NCBI GenBank assembly: GCA_964609675.1
Contig: CAZSRX010000009.1
Location: 31,526-95,525 of the forward strand
DNA from: CAZSRX01 sp964609675 [NCBI: uncultured Bacteroidota bacterium]
Lineage (GTDB): Bacteria > CLD3 > SB21
DNA: 64,000 nt
Reading direction: 5' to 3'
Within the stretch, counting starts at the first letter, position 1. Each line of letters starts with the position of its first letter. Below the pieces are notes generated by a model, which worked only from the letters and a program-made list of their open reading frames with translations, had not been told where the DNA came from and searched no databases. Below are positions 41,363-50,363 of this stretch, piece by piece. The position numbers were made by a program, and so were the translations under genes.

Positions 41363-42589
41363 TTATTCTTCCCCGCGCTTTCTGGGCTCGTAGTTTTTGT
41401 TCGGATCTATAAAATACGTATAGGGCCCGTGCCAGTCTTTGTAAAAAATTTTCTGTAACCGCGCGCCCAGTTTTTTATTGATGACGACCGCGCCAAGATT
41501 GCGTGCCGCGTAGAAATAACTTTTTTCCGCGTTACTGCTGCCTAACCAGAATACCGACGAATCGGCTACGATATATTTACAGTGCTCCACCCGTGCGAAG
41601 GAAATGTATCCGCCGGACCAGTCGGGGATTTCACTGATTTTGACTTCGATATTCGGAACCGTCGCCAGCGCCTTAACGTCTTTTTCGGCGGCGCGTCCTT
41701 TAATCCAATCGGAAACAATCAGGCGCACTGTAACACCCCGTGCGGCCGCGCGGCGAAGGGCGTCATCCAAAGCACGGTATGCGCTCTTGTCGCGGTTTTG
41801 GACGCCGTAAATCAAGAACTGCAGAAGCACTTCGCTTTTTGCCGAATCTATCATCCGAATTATGTGCGGTTCATCCCATAGATTGCTGTCGGGCAGGAAA
41901 CCGTATGGGCTGGCTGTCGGCGTTAACCACACGGCGCCATACACGGGATCGGTTATCGTAAACGGTACCGCATAGAGAGTATCTTTGAGTAAATCGGATA
42001 ACCGCGTTTTATCATTCGTCGCCGCGAGCGCCCAGTCCAGTTCGAATATTTTCCGGTAAAAATCAACCGCCGCGGCATGCCGGATCCAAAGCCCCAGTTC
42101 ATGAATATGCGTCACCGCCCGCCAGTCGAAGTTCTGACTGCCCATAAACGCCGATGAACCGTCCACAATAAAAAATTTTGCGTGCTGGACGCCTCCGCTG
42201 AGTTTGTTATAATCAATTATCCGGGTCTGAATGTTCTTCTGTTCTCCCAGCCACTTGATCGTTTCCGGATAGGTCTTGTGCATTTTCGCATCCGCCAGTA
42301 TCCGTACGCGCACGCCACGCTGACCGGCCTGCACAATCGCCTGCAGAACAGTATCAAACGGCTCGCCGCTTTTTGTAATAAAATAAAATTGTTCGATATC
42401 CAGGGACGTCTTCGCCCCGCGGACCATTTCCAGCCAGACTTCGGCGGTATTGCGAATGTCGGGATTATCCATATCCGTTTCAAGGGGAATGCTTTCGACC
42501 AATTCAACCTGAGATCGTATCTGCGTTTGGGCGCACGATACAACAGCCCATAGAATAAAAAAACCTGTTAAAAATCTAATCATAACCAT
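41363..42589 (-). CDS. Phospholipase D family protein with two HKD motifs
   Basis: 408 residues. A hydrophobic N-terminus ending VVSCAQTQ has a possible lipobox. HKD motif 1 is HAKFFIVD near 137-144 followed by GSQNFD; motif 2 is HCKYIVAD near 332-339 followed by GSSNAE. Both are intact, so transphosphatidylation or phosphodiester hydrolysis is expected. It could be a cardiolipin-synthase-like or secreted PLD enzyme acting in the periplasm. It is convergent with the lipid locus and has no linked partner. Confidence 0.85.
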   Translation of the reverse strand: MVMIRFLTGFFILWAVVSCAQTQIRSQVELVESIPLETDMDNPDIRNTAEVWLEMVRGAKTSLDIEQFYFITKSGEPFDTVLQAIVQAGQRGVRVRILADAKMHKTYPETIKWLGEQKNIQTRIIDYNKLSGGVQHAKFFIVDGSSAFMGSQNFDWRAVTHIHELGLWIRHAAAVDFYRKIFELDWALAATNDKTRLSDLLKDTLYAVPFTITDPVYGAVWLTPTASPYGFLPDSNLWDEPHIIRMIDSAKSEVLLQFLIYGVQNRDKSAYRALDDALRRAAARGVTVRLIVSDWIKGRAAEKDVKALATVPNIEVKISEIPDWSGGYISFARVEHCKYIVADSSVFWLGSSNAEKSYFYAARNLGAVVINKKLGARLQKIFYKDWHGPYTYFIDPNKNYEPRKRGEE

Positions 42590-42786
42590 GGTAGGCGCCT
42601 TTCCTGAATGATTGGTCTTTCACTAAAGTAAACTGCTTAAAATTAACCAATTTTTCAAACAATTTATAATTAAATACATTCACCTAAGTGCGAGGAGGCA
42701 TCGCAGGACTCTCAATGGATGTATCCCATTGTTTTAAAAAACCTGTTGATATTTAAACTAAAACGCCTATCTTTTTTGCCGTTAAC

Positions 42787-42860
42787 GGCCCCGTAGTTCA
42801 ACTGGATAGAGCATCGGTCTTCGGAACCGAGGGTTACAGGTTCGAATCCTGTCGGGGCTA
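42787..42860 (+). tRNA. tRNA-Arg (UCG anticodon)
   Basis: Full cloverleaf of 74 nt. The acceptor stem pairs GGCCCCG with CGGGGCT (first pair G-U), the D stem is GTTC with GAGC, the anticodon stem is TCGGT with ACCGA around loop CTTCGGA (anticodon TCG), and the T stem is ACAGG with CCTGT around TTCGAAT. Discriminator A; CCA not encoded. It reads CGA arginine codons. Expressed to the right in a gap between the PLD and GT-C genes. Confidence 0.93.
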
Positions 42861-42936
42861 CTGAAATTTTTATCCGCATTTTCTGCACAGTACGTTTATA
42901 GTAATGGATCATCTATGTTTACTATGGTTCCGCAGG

Positions 42937-42990
42937 GGCTTCCGGAACCGAGGGTTATCCCGACTTGTCGGGAAATCCTGCCGGGGCTAC
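42937..42990 (+). pseudogene. Broken 3' tRNA-Arg copy interrupted by a palindrome
   Basis: CCGGAACCGAGGGTTA and later AATCCTGCCGGGGCTAC match the 3' half of the intact tRNA upstream. Between them the T-stem start is replaced by TCCCGACTTGTCGGGA, a 6-bp palindromic hairpin with a CTTG loop. The 5' half of the tRNA is not recognisable. It is a decayed or partial duplicate, or an old attachment-site copy, with a mini-repeat insertion. Confidence 0.6.
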
Positions 42991-43180
42991 CGGATTATCA
43001 ACGCACGAACGTATACCGGGCTGATTAAGCCAAAAGGCTATGCAGAAAATTTTTTATATAGAAACATCTTATCGCTAAACGAATCGAACAGAAAACCGGA
43101 TAATTTGAAAATGTGTTATTAATAAGCCTATTCAGAGTAACAAACCCATGTCAAGTGTCTTAACAGAATAACGAATCAAC

Positions 43181-44809
43181 ATGAAAACCCCATCAATAAA
43201 AAAATGGTTACTCACTTTATCGGGTATAAGTGACGGAATAATCCGGCACGAAAAAAAAACCCTGTTTCTTTTATCGGCTATCGCCTTTCTGGGTTCTCTC
43301 CTGCTGACAATCTTCATCAGTTACCCGCGGGGCAGCGGCGTGGACGGCGCTACCTATGCGTTAAGCGGATGGAATCTTTTTCACGGGCAGGGTTTCACGT
43401 ACAGCGACGTACCCAATACGTTCACATGGCCGCTATTTAGCGTCCTCATCGGACTGGCCAGCTTTATCATCGATGATTTGCAAATTGCCTCGCATGCTAT
43501 TCTCATTCTCTCTTTTTCACTCAGCGTGATTCCTTTTTATTATCTGGCTAAGAATTTGTTCAATCCGCCAACGGCGCTGATGGCCGTGACGCTTTATACT
43601 CTGAACGGCTTCCTGCTGCGGCTTTCCAGCCGTCTCCTGCCCGAAACCGTCTTAATATTGCTGCTTGTGACGGCCTATTATTTCGTATCGCGGATACTGA
43701 AAGCTTTCGAAGAATCCTCAAAAGCGGCATGGCAGGACTTCCTGGCGGCCGGACTGTTTCTTGGTCTTGCCTACCTGACCAAACCCGAAGCGTTTCAGTT
43801 CGCCGTTATTATCATTATTTTCCTGACTGTCCTGATGATAAAAAAACATATTTTCAGGGTGCACGCGGCCAGCCTTCTTATGTTCATTGTGATTTTTATT
43901 CTGGTCATAACGCCTCAGATCCGTTTCGTGCATGACTCCACAGGTAAATGGGTTTTAACCACCTACAACCGGTTTTTTTTCCGGCCGTTGGTGGAACCGT
44001 TCCTGGGCCTGAACGCCGGCGCGCCATCCGAACCCCCGCACGTCGAATACAATTATAACGCCTACATTGTCCGCAGTCCGTATACCGAAGAATCTTTTAG
44101 GCAGGATCTGGAACGCTTTCCGAAGAGTCTATGGGAATACGGACGCCGGTTTTTCACCATCATCGGGGTTTTACATTTTTCGCTGTTTATAGCTTCCCTT
44201 TTTCTCTTCCGCAAGCGATTCGTCACGGGGCGTGTGTTTCTGTATCTCCTGCTCATTCCGGTAATCACGCTCGCGCTGTGGTATCGTACGATTGACCGCC
44301 ATTTTATGATGCATATACCGGTCTGGCTGCTGATTAGTTCTGCGGTTATCCATGAAATACAACTGCGTACGGAAAATCGTCCCCGGTTCCGGCTGGTTTG
44401 GGCGGCGCTGTTTATTTTTGTATTACTGGAATCCTATAAACCAATCGCTAACAACACGCTGACGAACCGCGTCCTGCCGAATCACCGCAAGATGGGCGAA
44501 TGGATGAACCGGAACTTGCCCGATGCCCGGGGATGCCTTATCGCCGACCGAAAGCCGTTCATAACCTTCCTTGCGCACGGACGGTATTTCCGGTATAATA
44601 AACCCAAGGATACCGCGACGCTTGTAAAACACCTTCAGCAGCACGGCGTGGATTACCTGATTGTTGAAGAATTTATGGTAAAGACCTATAACCGTAACGT
44701 GGGCGAATTACTCCAGCCCATGGATCGGCCGGGGTTGAACTTTATTCACGAGGAATACGACCCGGTTTACGGAAGCGCCATTCTATATCGGGTTCTGCCT
44801 GAGGAATAA
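43181..44809 (+). CDS. GT-C family membrane glycosyltransferase (PMT/ArnT-like)
   Basis: 542 residues with about ten hydrophobic segments and a C-terminal soluble part. The first periplasmic loop has SYPRGSGVDGATYALSGWNL, where the acidic residue fits the GT-C catalytic site of GT39/GT83-type enzymes using polyprenyl-linked sugars. A PETVLILLLVTAYY segment near 150 is also typical. Acceptor unknown; it could modify lipid A, proteins or cell-wall sugars. A single gene with tRNA remnants upstream. Confidence 0.75.
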   Translation: MKTPSIKKWLLTLSGISDGIIRHEKKTLFLLSAIAFLGSLLLTIFISYPRGSGVDGATYALSGWNLFHGQGFTYSDVPNTFTWPLFSVLIGLASFIIDDLQIASHAILILSFSLSVIPFYYLAKNLFNPPTALMAVTLYTLNGFLLRLSSRLLPETVLILLLVTAYYFVSRILKAFEESSKAAWQDFLAAGLFLGLAYLTKPEAFQFAVIIIIFLTVLMIKKHIFRVHAASLLMFIVIFILVITPQIRFVHDSTGKWVLTTYNRFFFRPLVEPFLGLNAGAPSEPPHVEYNYNAYIVRSPYTEESFRQDLERFPKSLWEYGRRFFTIIGVLHFSLFIASLFLFRKRFVTGRVFLYLLLIPVITLALWYRTIDRHFMMHIPVWLLISSAVIHEIQLRTENRPRFRLVWAALFIFVLLESYKPIANNTLTNRVLPNHRKMGEWMNRNLPDARGCLIADRKPFITFLAHGRYFRYNKPKDTATLVKHLQQHGVDYLIVEEFMVKTYNRNVGELLQPMDRPGLNFIHEEYDPVYGSAILYRVLPEE

Positions 44810-44940
44810 ATCTGCGTGGCGCCGGCCTCTACGAAACAAGAAAATCACTTCGCCGCATCCCTTGGTTGTCGAATGAATGCGGTCACAGGCCGTGCAACCG
44901 CAAACCCTCATCGGAATGATACCATACGAAAAAATTTAAT

Positions 44941-45399
44941 TCACGTTTTGTGACAATCATATCCGGAAGGATTTTTCAGGAAATCCAGCAGGAAGGTATA
45001 AGCTTTTTTCAAATTATTTTTTGCCGGCTCGCTCATGGGTTGTTCCTGATTCCATTCATAACCGCGGATAGCCAGCAGATAGGCTGTTGGTTTTTTCTGA
45101 TACAATTCCTCGCATAAAGCCAGCACCGAGGGAGCCGACATGGCATGCGTGGTAAACGCGATTTCGGATGCAGGATGGATGCGGGTGAATTCAAACGGCT
45201 CGGCGGCATTGACGGAAGCATCCGCAAACACGACGAGGTCGTGTTCGGCCACCAGGGCCGCATCTTCGATGTTCAGCTGGTAATTACTGTCGGTGGTAAC
45301 GCCCGGAATTGGCGTTTGCTCGATTAATTGAACCACGGCATCACCCAGGCCGTCGTCCTGACGACCTGGGTTGCCGTATCCGTAAATCAGTATCTTCAA
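44941..45399 (-). CDS. hoxW: Hydrogenase maturation endopeptidase (HoxW-like)
   Basis: 152 residues of the HycI/HyaD/HoxW family. The N-terminus ILIYGYGNPGRQDDGLGDAV has the metal-sensing acidic residue, and a D in VVFADAS near 56-62 and H near 84 fit the nickel-recognition site. It removes the C-terminal tail of the hydrogenase large subunit after nickel insertion. Its target is the HoxH gene just upstream, 4 nt away, which encodes a 24-residue tail after its last ligand. Last gene of the hox operon. Confidence 0.85.
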   Translation of the reverse strand: MKILIYGYGNPGRQDDGLGDAVVQLIEQTPIPGVTTDSNYQLNIEDAALVAEHDLVVFADASVNAAEPFEFTRIHPASEIAFTTHAMSAPSVLALCEELYQKKPTAYLLAIRGYEWNQEQPMSEPAKNNLKKAYTFLLDFLKNPSGYDCHKT

Positions 45400-45403
45400 T
45401 AAA

Positions 45404-46855
45404 CTAGCGCCGCTTTACGTCGATGACATTTCCGGAAGCGTCCTTGAGTTTAATCTCAAGGGGCATCTGGCCGAGCGCGTGGGTGGCGCAGCTGAGGCAC
45501 GGGTCATAAGCGCGTATCGCCACCTCCACCGCGTTCATCATCGGTTCGGTGATGGTTTTCTGCCCGCTCATGCCTTTGACGGCGACTTCATTGACGGCGC
45601 GGTTCATCGGCTCGTTATTGTTCGTCGTGGACACGATGAGATTGGCCAGAACGATTTGATCGTGTTCGTTAATCTCATAGTGATGGAACAGCGTGCCGCG
45701 TGGCGCTTCAATCAAACCGACACCGCGGGACTGCTTCTTGCCTTTGCGCACCAATTCTTCTTTCTGCAGGTCCGGATCGTTGAGGAGATTCTTCATTACC
45801 TCGGCGGCATGCAAAAGTTCGATGAGGCGGGCCCAGTGCATATGCAGGGAAGCCGTATGCGGTTTGCCTTTGGTGTACGCTTTGTACAGTTCAAATTCTT
45901 TCTGCGCAAGCGGCGTGGGAATGAAATCACAGCAGTTCAGGCGGCCCATTGGTCCCACGGTGTACCATCCTTTGTCGCGTCCGATCGACCGCAGGTACGG
46001 GAACTTCATGTAGCTCCACGGCTTGGTCAGTTCGGCGATATACTTGTCGTATTCCTGATAATCGACGTCGTTCAGAATCTTCTTACCGTCTACGTCCACG
46101 GCCCGCAGGACGCCGTGATACAGGTCCAGCGCGCCGTCCTTGCGGACGAGACTCAGCGAGTTGGTCGGGAAATTGGCGAACGTATCGATCATCGCTGTAT
46201 GTTCCTTGTGGTAGTTCTTGAACAAGTCCACCGAGGCTTGCGCCCATTCGATCATCTTGTCGATGCCGGGCATGCCGTCAAATCCCTTGATGAAAGCGTC
46301 GCGTTCCGCGATAGTCAGGTTCTTGTTGATACCGCCGGGAATCGCACCGGTGCCGTGGATTTTCTTGCCCGCCGTGGCTTTGATGATTTCCTGACCGAAC
46401 TTGCGCATCATCACGCCCATGACGGCGAGATCACGGTGCTTGAGCGCCACACCGATCACATTACGGATGGCCGGGTCGGCGTCTACGCCGAGCAGCAGAT
46501 CGGGCGAGCACAGGTGGAAAAAATGCAGCGCATGCGACTGGAACATCTGGCCGTAATGCATGAGCCGGCGCATTTTCTCGGCCGTTGGAGACAGCCCTTC
46601 CGGGCCTACGCCGACAATCACGTCCGTCGCCTTGGCGGCGGCGAGGTGATGGCTGACCGGACAAATCCCGCAGAGGCGCTGGACAAACACCGGCGCTTCC
46701 CAGTACGGCCTTCCCTGGAAGAACCGTTCAAATCCGCGGAACTCCACGATATGGAACCGCGTATCCGTAACTTTGCCCGAATCGTCAATCTGGATGGTGA
46801 CCTTGCCGTGGCCCTCCACCCGCGTGACGGGTTCGATGGTGATTTTACTAGCCAT
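45404..46855 (-). CDS. hoxH: Bidirectional [NiFe]-hydrogenase large subunit HoxH
   Basis: 483 residues. The Ni-Fe site is ligated by RLCGICPVSHH (Cys62, Cys65) and DPCLSCATH (Cys453, Cys456) at the C-terminus. The tail of 24 residues after His459 is what the adjacent endopeptidase would remove. The N-terminal VEGHGKVTIQID is a normal large-subunit opening. With HoxY and the HoxFU diaphorase it belongs to group 3d, which couples H2 with NAD(H) in the cytoplasm and can run in either direction. Confidence 0.95.
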   Translation of the reverse strand: MASKITIEPVTRVEGHGKVTIQIDDSGKVTDTRFHIVEFRGFERFFQGRPYWEAPVFVQRLCGICPVSHHLAAAKATDVIVGVGPEGLSPTAEKMRRLMHYGQMFQSHALHFFHLCSPDLLLGVDADPAIRNVIGVALKHRDLAVMGVMMRKFGQEIIKATAGKKIHGTGAIPGGINKNLTIAERDAFIKGFDGMPGIDKMIEWAQASVDLFKNYHKEHTAMIDTFANFPTNSLSLVRKDGALDLYHGVLRAVDVDGKKILNDVDYQEYDKYIAELTKPWSYMKFPYLRSIGRDKGWYTVGPMGRLNCCDFIPTPLAQKEFELYKAYTKGKPHTASLHMHWARLIELLHAAEVMKNLLNDPDLQKEELVRKGKKQSRGVGLIEAPRGTLFHHYEINEHDQIVLANLIVSTTNNNEPMNRAVNEVAVKGMSGQKTITEPMMNAVEVAIRAYDPCLSCATHALGQMPLEIKLKDASGNVIDVKRR

Positions 46856-46866
46856 AGTTATCTCCT

Positions 46867-47415
46867 TTAATCATATTTGACGGTTTCGTAGGGTAAATCA
46901 ATCGGTTTGCCTTCTACCAGGGCGGTAACGGCATTCCAGATCAGTTCTGCGGACGGCGGGCACCCGGGAAGAAAATAGTCAATCTTGACGATTTCGTGGC
47001 AGGCGTAAACGCGGTCCAGAATCATCGGCAGTTCGTCGTCGTTCGGAATGATTTTCGGATCCCCGTCGGCTGTGGTTGGGCCCTGCAGATAGGCCTCCCG
47101 CAGACATTCTTCCACCGGGATACCGTTCCGGGCCGCCGGCAGGCCGCCCATGATGGCGCATTCCCCGACGGAAATCAGGATCTTGCAGTTTTTGCGGAAT
47201 TCAAGCAGATTCTCGACATTCTCGCTGTTACAGCATCCGCCTTCTATCAGGCCGATATCGCAGGGTTTGGTGAATTTCTTTATATCGTCAATAGGCGATT
47301 TGTTGAACTCCACCACTTCAATCAGTTTTAATATACGGTCGTCGATGTCCAAAATGGACATATGGCAGCCGAAGCAGCCCGCCAGCGACGCCGTTGCAAC
47401 AATGGGTTTATTCAT
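46867..47415 (-). CDS. hoxY: Bidirectional [NiFe]-hydrogenase small subunit HoxY
   Basis: 182 residues, short as in group 3 small subunits and without a Tat signal. The proximal [4Fe-4S] cluster is ligated by GCFGCHMS (near 14-21), ECAIMGG (near 97-103) and PGCPPSAE (near 150-157), with an extra GGCC near 60. It passes electrons from the Ni-Fe site to the diaphorase. Ribosome site GGAGA. Sits between HoxU and HoxH in the standard order. Confidence 0.93.
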   Translation of the reverse strand: MNKPIVATASLAGCFGCHMSILDIDDRILKLIEVVEFNKSPIDDIKKFTKPCDIGLIEGGCCNSENVENLLEFRKNCKILISVGECAIMGGLPAARNGIPVEECLREAYLQGPTTADGDPKIIPNDDELPMILDRVYACHEIVKIDYFLPGCPPSAELIWNAVTALVEGKPIDLPYETVKYD

Positions 47416-47445
47416 AATCGGTCTCCAGTGTTTAAATTGTGAGCG

Positions 47446-48138
47446 TTACTTCTGCACATCGCTGCCGATGGGCTGGGTATCGTATTTGCGCTTGCCGACC
47501 GGAATCTTGAACCCGACTTCTTTTTTAATGATTGCGCCGACCGGGCAGAGGTTCATCGCTTTCAGCGCTTCCTCATCGGTCATTTTGGCGGCCAGTTCGG
47601 GATCAATGGTCACGACGTCGCGTTCACCGCGGTGAATCATGCCGAAGATTTTTTTACCGTCCGGCGTGGTGATGCCGTTGACGCAGCGAAAGCACTGCAC
47701 GCAACGATTACGCTCGAGATAGATTTTCGGCACGGTAGCGTCGATTTCACGCATCTGCCACAAATACGGGAAGCGGGGCACCATCATCTGGTAACGGTAG
47801 CCCAGCGCCTGCAATTCGCAGTTGCCGCTTTTTTCGCAGGCCGGACAGAAATGGTTGCCTTCCACAAAAAGCATTTCAATCAACGCTTTGCGCATATCCT
47901 CGAGTTCGGGACTGCTGTTGTCCACCTCGGCGCCTTCGCTGACCGGAGTCGTGCAGGCGGCCTGCGCCATGCCGTTGACTTTTACCGTACAAACGCGGCA
48001 AGAACCCGCAGGTTTGACGCCCTCAAAATAACATAACCAGGGAATATACACGCCGTTTTCCTTGGCGGCTTCCAGAATCGTCTGGCCTTCCTTGGCTTTG
48101 ATGACTTTGCCGTCTATTTTAAATGTGATTTCCTTCAT
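47446..48138 (-). CDS. hoxU: Hydrogenase diaphorase subunit HoxU
   Basis: 230 residues, related to the N-terminal part of NuoG. A ferredoxin-like [2Fe-2S] domain uses CYFEG, GSCRVC and CTTP at about 36-65. The His-Cys cluster segment is GNHFCPACEKSGNCELQ near 93-109, and a C-terminal [4Fe-4S] region has RCVQCFRC near 143-150 and NLCPVGA near 193-199. It carries electrons between HoxY and the HoxF flavin. Starts 4 nt after the HoxF stop. Confidence 0.93.
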   Translation of the reverse strand: MKEITFKIDGKVIKAKEGQTILEAAKENGVYIPWLCYFEGVKPAGSCRVCTVKVNGMAQAACTTPVSEGAEVDNSSPELEDMRKALIEMLFVEGNHFCPACEKSGNCELQALGYRYQMMVPRFPYLWQMREIDATVPKIYLERNRCVQCFRCVNGITTPDGKKIFGMIHRGERDVVTIDPELAAKMTDEEALKAMNLCPVGAIIKKEVGFKIPVGKRKYDTQPIGSDVQK

Positions 48139-48142
48139 AGCG

Positions 48143-49960
48143 TTAGTCCTTATGATGTAGGTTGGGTTTGCGGTTCGCGGCTTTGCAGGAAGCCTCGACA
48201 GCCGCAGCTAAGTTAAACCCGGTCAGGTATTCGGCGCCCTTATTAATTTTCGCCTCATACAATTCGCGGAATTTATTCAGCGATCCGAGCACCGGATTCG
48301 GCGAGGTCTGGCCGAGACCGCAACGGCTCATCGTTTTGATGATTTTGCTCCATGCTTCCATTTCTTTCAAATCGGAAGCGGTGCCGTTTCCGGCAAATAT
48401 CTTATTAAGCTTATGGAGCAGGAGGGTGTTGCCGGCGCGGCACGGCGTGCAGAACCCGCAGGATTCCTCCACGAAAAATTCCATGAAGTTGTGCACCACT
48501 TCAAGAATGTCGCGGTTCGGGCCGAACACGATGAACGAGCCGCCGGTGGCGAGATCTTCGTGGCCGAGGATGCGGTTGAAATCGGAGCTGTTAATCAGCG
48601 AACCGGACGGGCCTCCGACCTGAATGGCTTTGGCGCCCGTGCCCTCGCACATTTCAAGGATCTTCTGCATGGTGGTGCCAAATTCGACTTCATAGATGCC
48701 CGGTTTCTTGCAGTCGCCGGAAATGCTCAGCAGGCGGGTGCCGGCGGATTTCTCGGTACCGATCGCCTTGAACCATGCCGCGCCTTCTTTCATAATCCGG
48801 GCCACGGCGCAGTACGTTTCGACGTTGTTGACCGTCGTCGGGTAATCCATATAGCCTTTGGTGACGGGATACGGCGGCCGGTTGCGGGGCTCACCGCGCT
48901 TGCCCTCGGCGGATTCAATCAGCGCCGATTCTTCGCCGCATACATACGCACCCGCGCCCATTTGGATGCGGATATCAAAATTAAATCCGGATTGGCCGCC
49001 GGCGTTCTTGCCCAGCACGTTTTTCTTGCGCAGGTCTTCGAGTACGCTTTCGAGATAGTTTTTCAGATACATGTACTCCGCGCGCAGATAAAGAATGCCT
49101 TCTTCTGCGCCCACGGCGTAACCGGCCACCGCCATACCTTCAAACACAAGCTGCGGCTTTTCGGTCAGGATCACGCGATCTTTAAACGTGCCCGGTTCGC
49201 CTTCGTCGGCGTTGCAGACGACGTAATGCTTGGCGGCCTGCGATTTGCGGCAGAAATCCCATTTGAGGCCTGTGGGAAAGCCCGCGCCGCCGCGTCCGCG
49301 GAGATTGGAGTCTTTGATATCCTGGATCACGCCTTCCGGAGTCTTACCGAGAGCGGCTTTGAGACCGGCGCCTGTTTCAAAGGGAGCTAAAACCACCGCG
49401 CCGGCTTTGTGAATATTGTTGTGCACCATCGCTTTCACCAGCGGATGCTGGTTCTGTCCGTCGCCGTATGCCGTAACCATATCCTGAGCGGATTTGCCTG
49501 ACCTGAGCCCGCTGATAATTTCCTTGGCTCTGGCGGGCGTCAGTTTAGTGAATACGACATCGTTAATGATTGCCGCCGGTTCCTGATCGTTCATGCCGAT
49601 ACAGGAGGTCGGAAACAGTCCGATGCTGCCGTCCGCGGTAATCTGCCCGAATGCGCATCCGGCCGCTTCCTCGAACGCTTTGGCGACTTCCGCACGACCG
49701 TTCATCTGCGCTGTTATGCTGTTGTTTAAATACACGGTGTTTTTACCCACCGGCTTTTTGGAAAAGAAGTGGTAAAAGGTTACCACTCCGTCCACATCCA
49801 CGCGTGAGACGTTCATCTCCTTAGCAATCTGACCGATCGTTTCATCGGTAAGACATCCCAGCTGTTTCTGCACGTCACGGACGACATCCAGCAGCTTGGT
49901 CGCGTCTTTCTTGTAAGTACCGACAACATCTCGCACTACCGTTGCCATGTTGTTTGCCAT
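48143..49960 (-). CDS. hoxF: Fused HoxE-HoxF hydrogenase diaphorase subunit
   Basis: 605 residues joining a NuoE-like domain (about 1-155) to a NuoF-like domain. The latter has the FMN-binding GRGGAGFPTG at 222-231, the NADH-binding GAGAYVCGEESALI, and the [4Fe-4S] ligands Cys501, Cys504, Cys507 and Cys547 (SCGFCTPCRAG and SRCGLG). The NuoE domain keeps only Cys102 and Cys120; the usual first pair and the last Cys (MND after CIG) are absent, so its [2Fe-2S] cluster is doubtful. First gene of the hox operon, ribosome site GAGGAT. Confidence 0.93.
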   Translation of the reverse strand: MANNMATVVRDVVGTYKKDATKLLDVVRDVQKQLGCLTDETIGQIAKEMNVSRVDVDGVVTFYHFFSKKPVGKNTVYLNNSITAQMNGRAEVAKAFEEAAGCAFGQITADGSIGLFPTSCIGMNDQEPAAIINDVVFTKLTPARAKEIISGLRSGKSAQDMVTAYGDGQNQHPLVKAMVHNNIHKAGAVVLAPFETGAGLKAALGKTPEGVIQDIKDSNLRGRGGAGFPTGLKWDFCRKSQAAKHYVVCNADEGEPGTFKDRVILTEKPQLVFEGMAVAGYAVGAEEGILYLRAEYMYLKNYLESVLEDLRKKNVLGKNAGGQSGFNFDIRIQMGAGAYVCGEESALIESAEGKRGEPRNRPPYPVTKGYMDYPTTVNNVETYCAVARIMKEGAAWFKAIGTEKSAGTRLLSISGDCKKPGIYEVEFGTTMQKILEMCEGTGAKAIQVGGPSGSLINSSDFNRILGHEDLATGGSFIVFGPNRDILEVVHNFMEFFVEESCGFCTPCRAGNTLLLHKLNKIFAGNGTASDLKEMEAWSKIIKTMSRCGLGQTSPNPVLGSLNKFRELYEAKINKGAEYLTGFNLAAAVEASCKAANRKPNLHHKD

Positions 49961-50304
49961 AGATCCTCTTCAGTCAATAATGGGTGATAAATTAAAAAGT
50001 TAATTTGTTTTTGAGGTTTAGTCCTTTGTTAGGGTGGTAGAAATTAATTTGTGTGTAGCCTGAATTTATCAACTAACCCGGAAAAACGAAGAAATATATT
50101 TACTTTTTTAACAAAATTCAAATAATATCCTGAATAAAATAATTTTTTTTACTTTGATGATTGCTACAACCCCGGACGCTAAAACGGCAATAATTTACAT
50201 ACGTCTTCTTCGGAACCGGACAGCACCCTAAACGATACTTAATCCCGGCAAAAGAACCCATGTAAAACCCCGCGCGCTCCCAACCCCAGCGAACCGCATG
50301 ATGA
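49961..50304. other. Intergenic region upstream of the hox operon
   Basis: 344 bp, AT-rich near the hydrogenase start, between the leftward metalloprotease terminator and the leftward hoxF gene. It should hold the hox promoter. No repeat, operator palindrome or small gene was recognised; short open frames lack support. Confidence 0.5.
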
Positions 50305-50305
50305 C

Positions 50306-50340
50306 AAAAAAAACCCGGTCCCGAGAGCATCGGGGCCGGG
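50306..50340 (-). terminator. Rho-independent terminator of the metalloprotease gene
   Basis: On the minus strand an 11-bp stem with one G-U pair (plus-strand arms CCCGGTCCCGA at 50314-50324 and TCGGGGCCGGG at 50330-50340, loop GAGCA) is followed by eight T bases. It lies 24 nt downstream of the metalloprotease stop. This is the clearest terminator in the window. Confidence 0.9.
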
Positions 50341-50363
50341 CTTTATAATCGTTCAGGGTCTGA

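Noticed and set aside
42712-42912. Minus-strand 66-residue frame reading APTGFEPVTLGSEDRCS
   Set aside because: It is the antisense translation of tRNA-Arg, a well-known false protein in annotations.
45479-46870. 463-residue open frame on the plus strand
   Set aside because: It lies fully antisense to hoxH, which has all nickel ligands and operon context. The long frame is a GC-pattern shadow.
48413-49390. 325-residue plus-strand frame
   Set aside because: Antisense to the fused hoxEF gene; no recognisable protein features.
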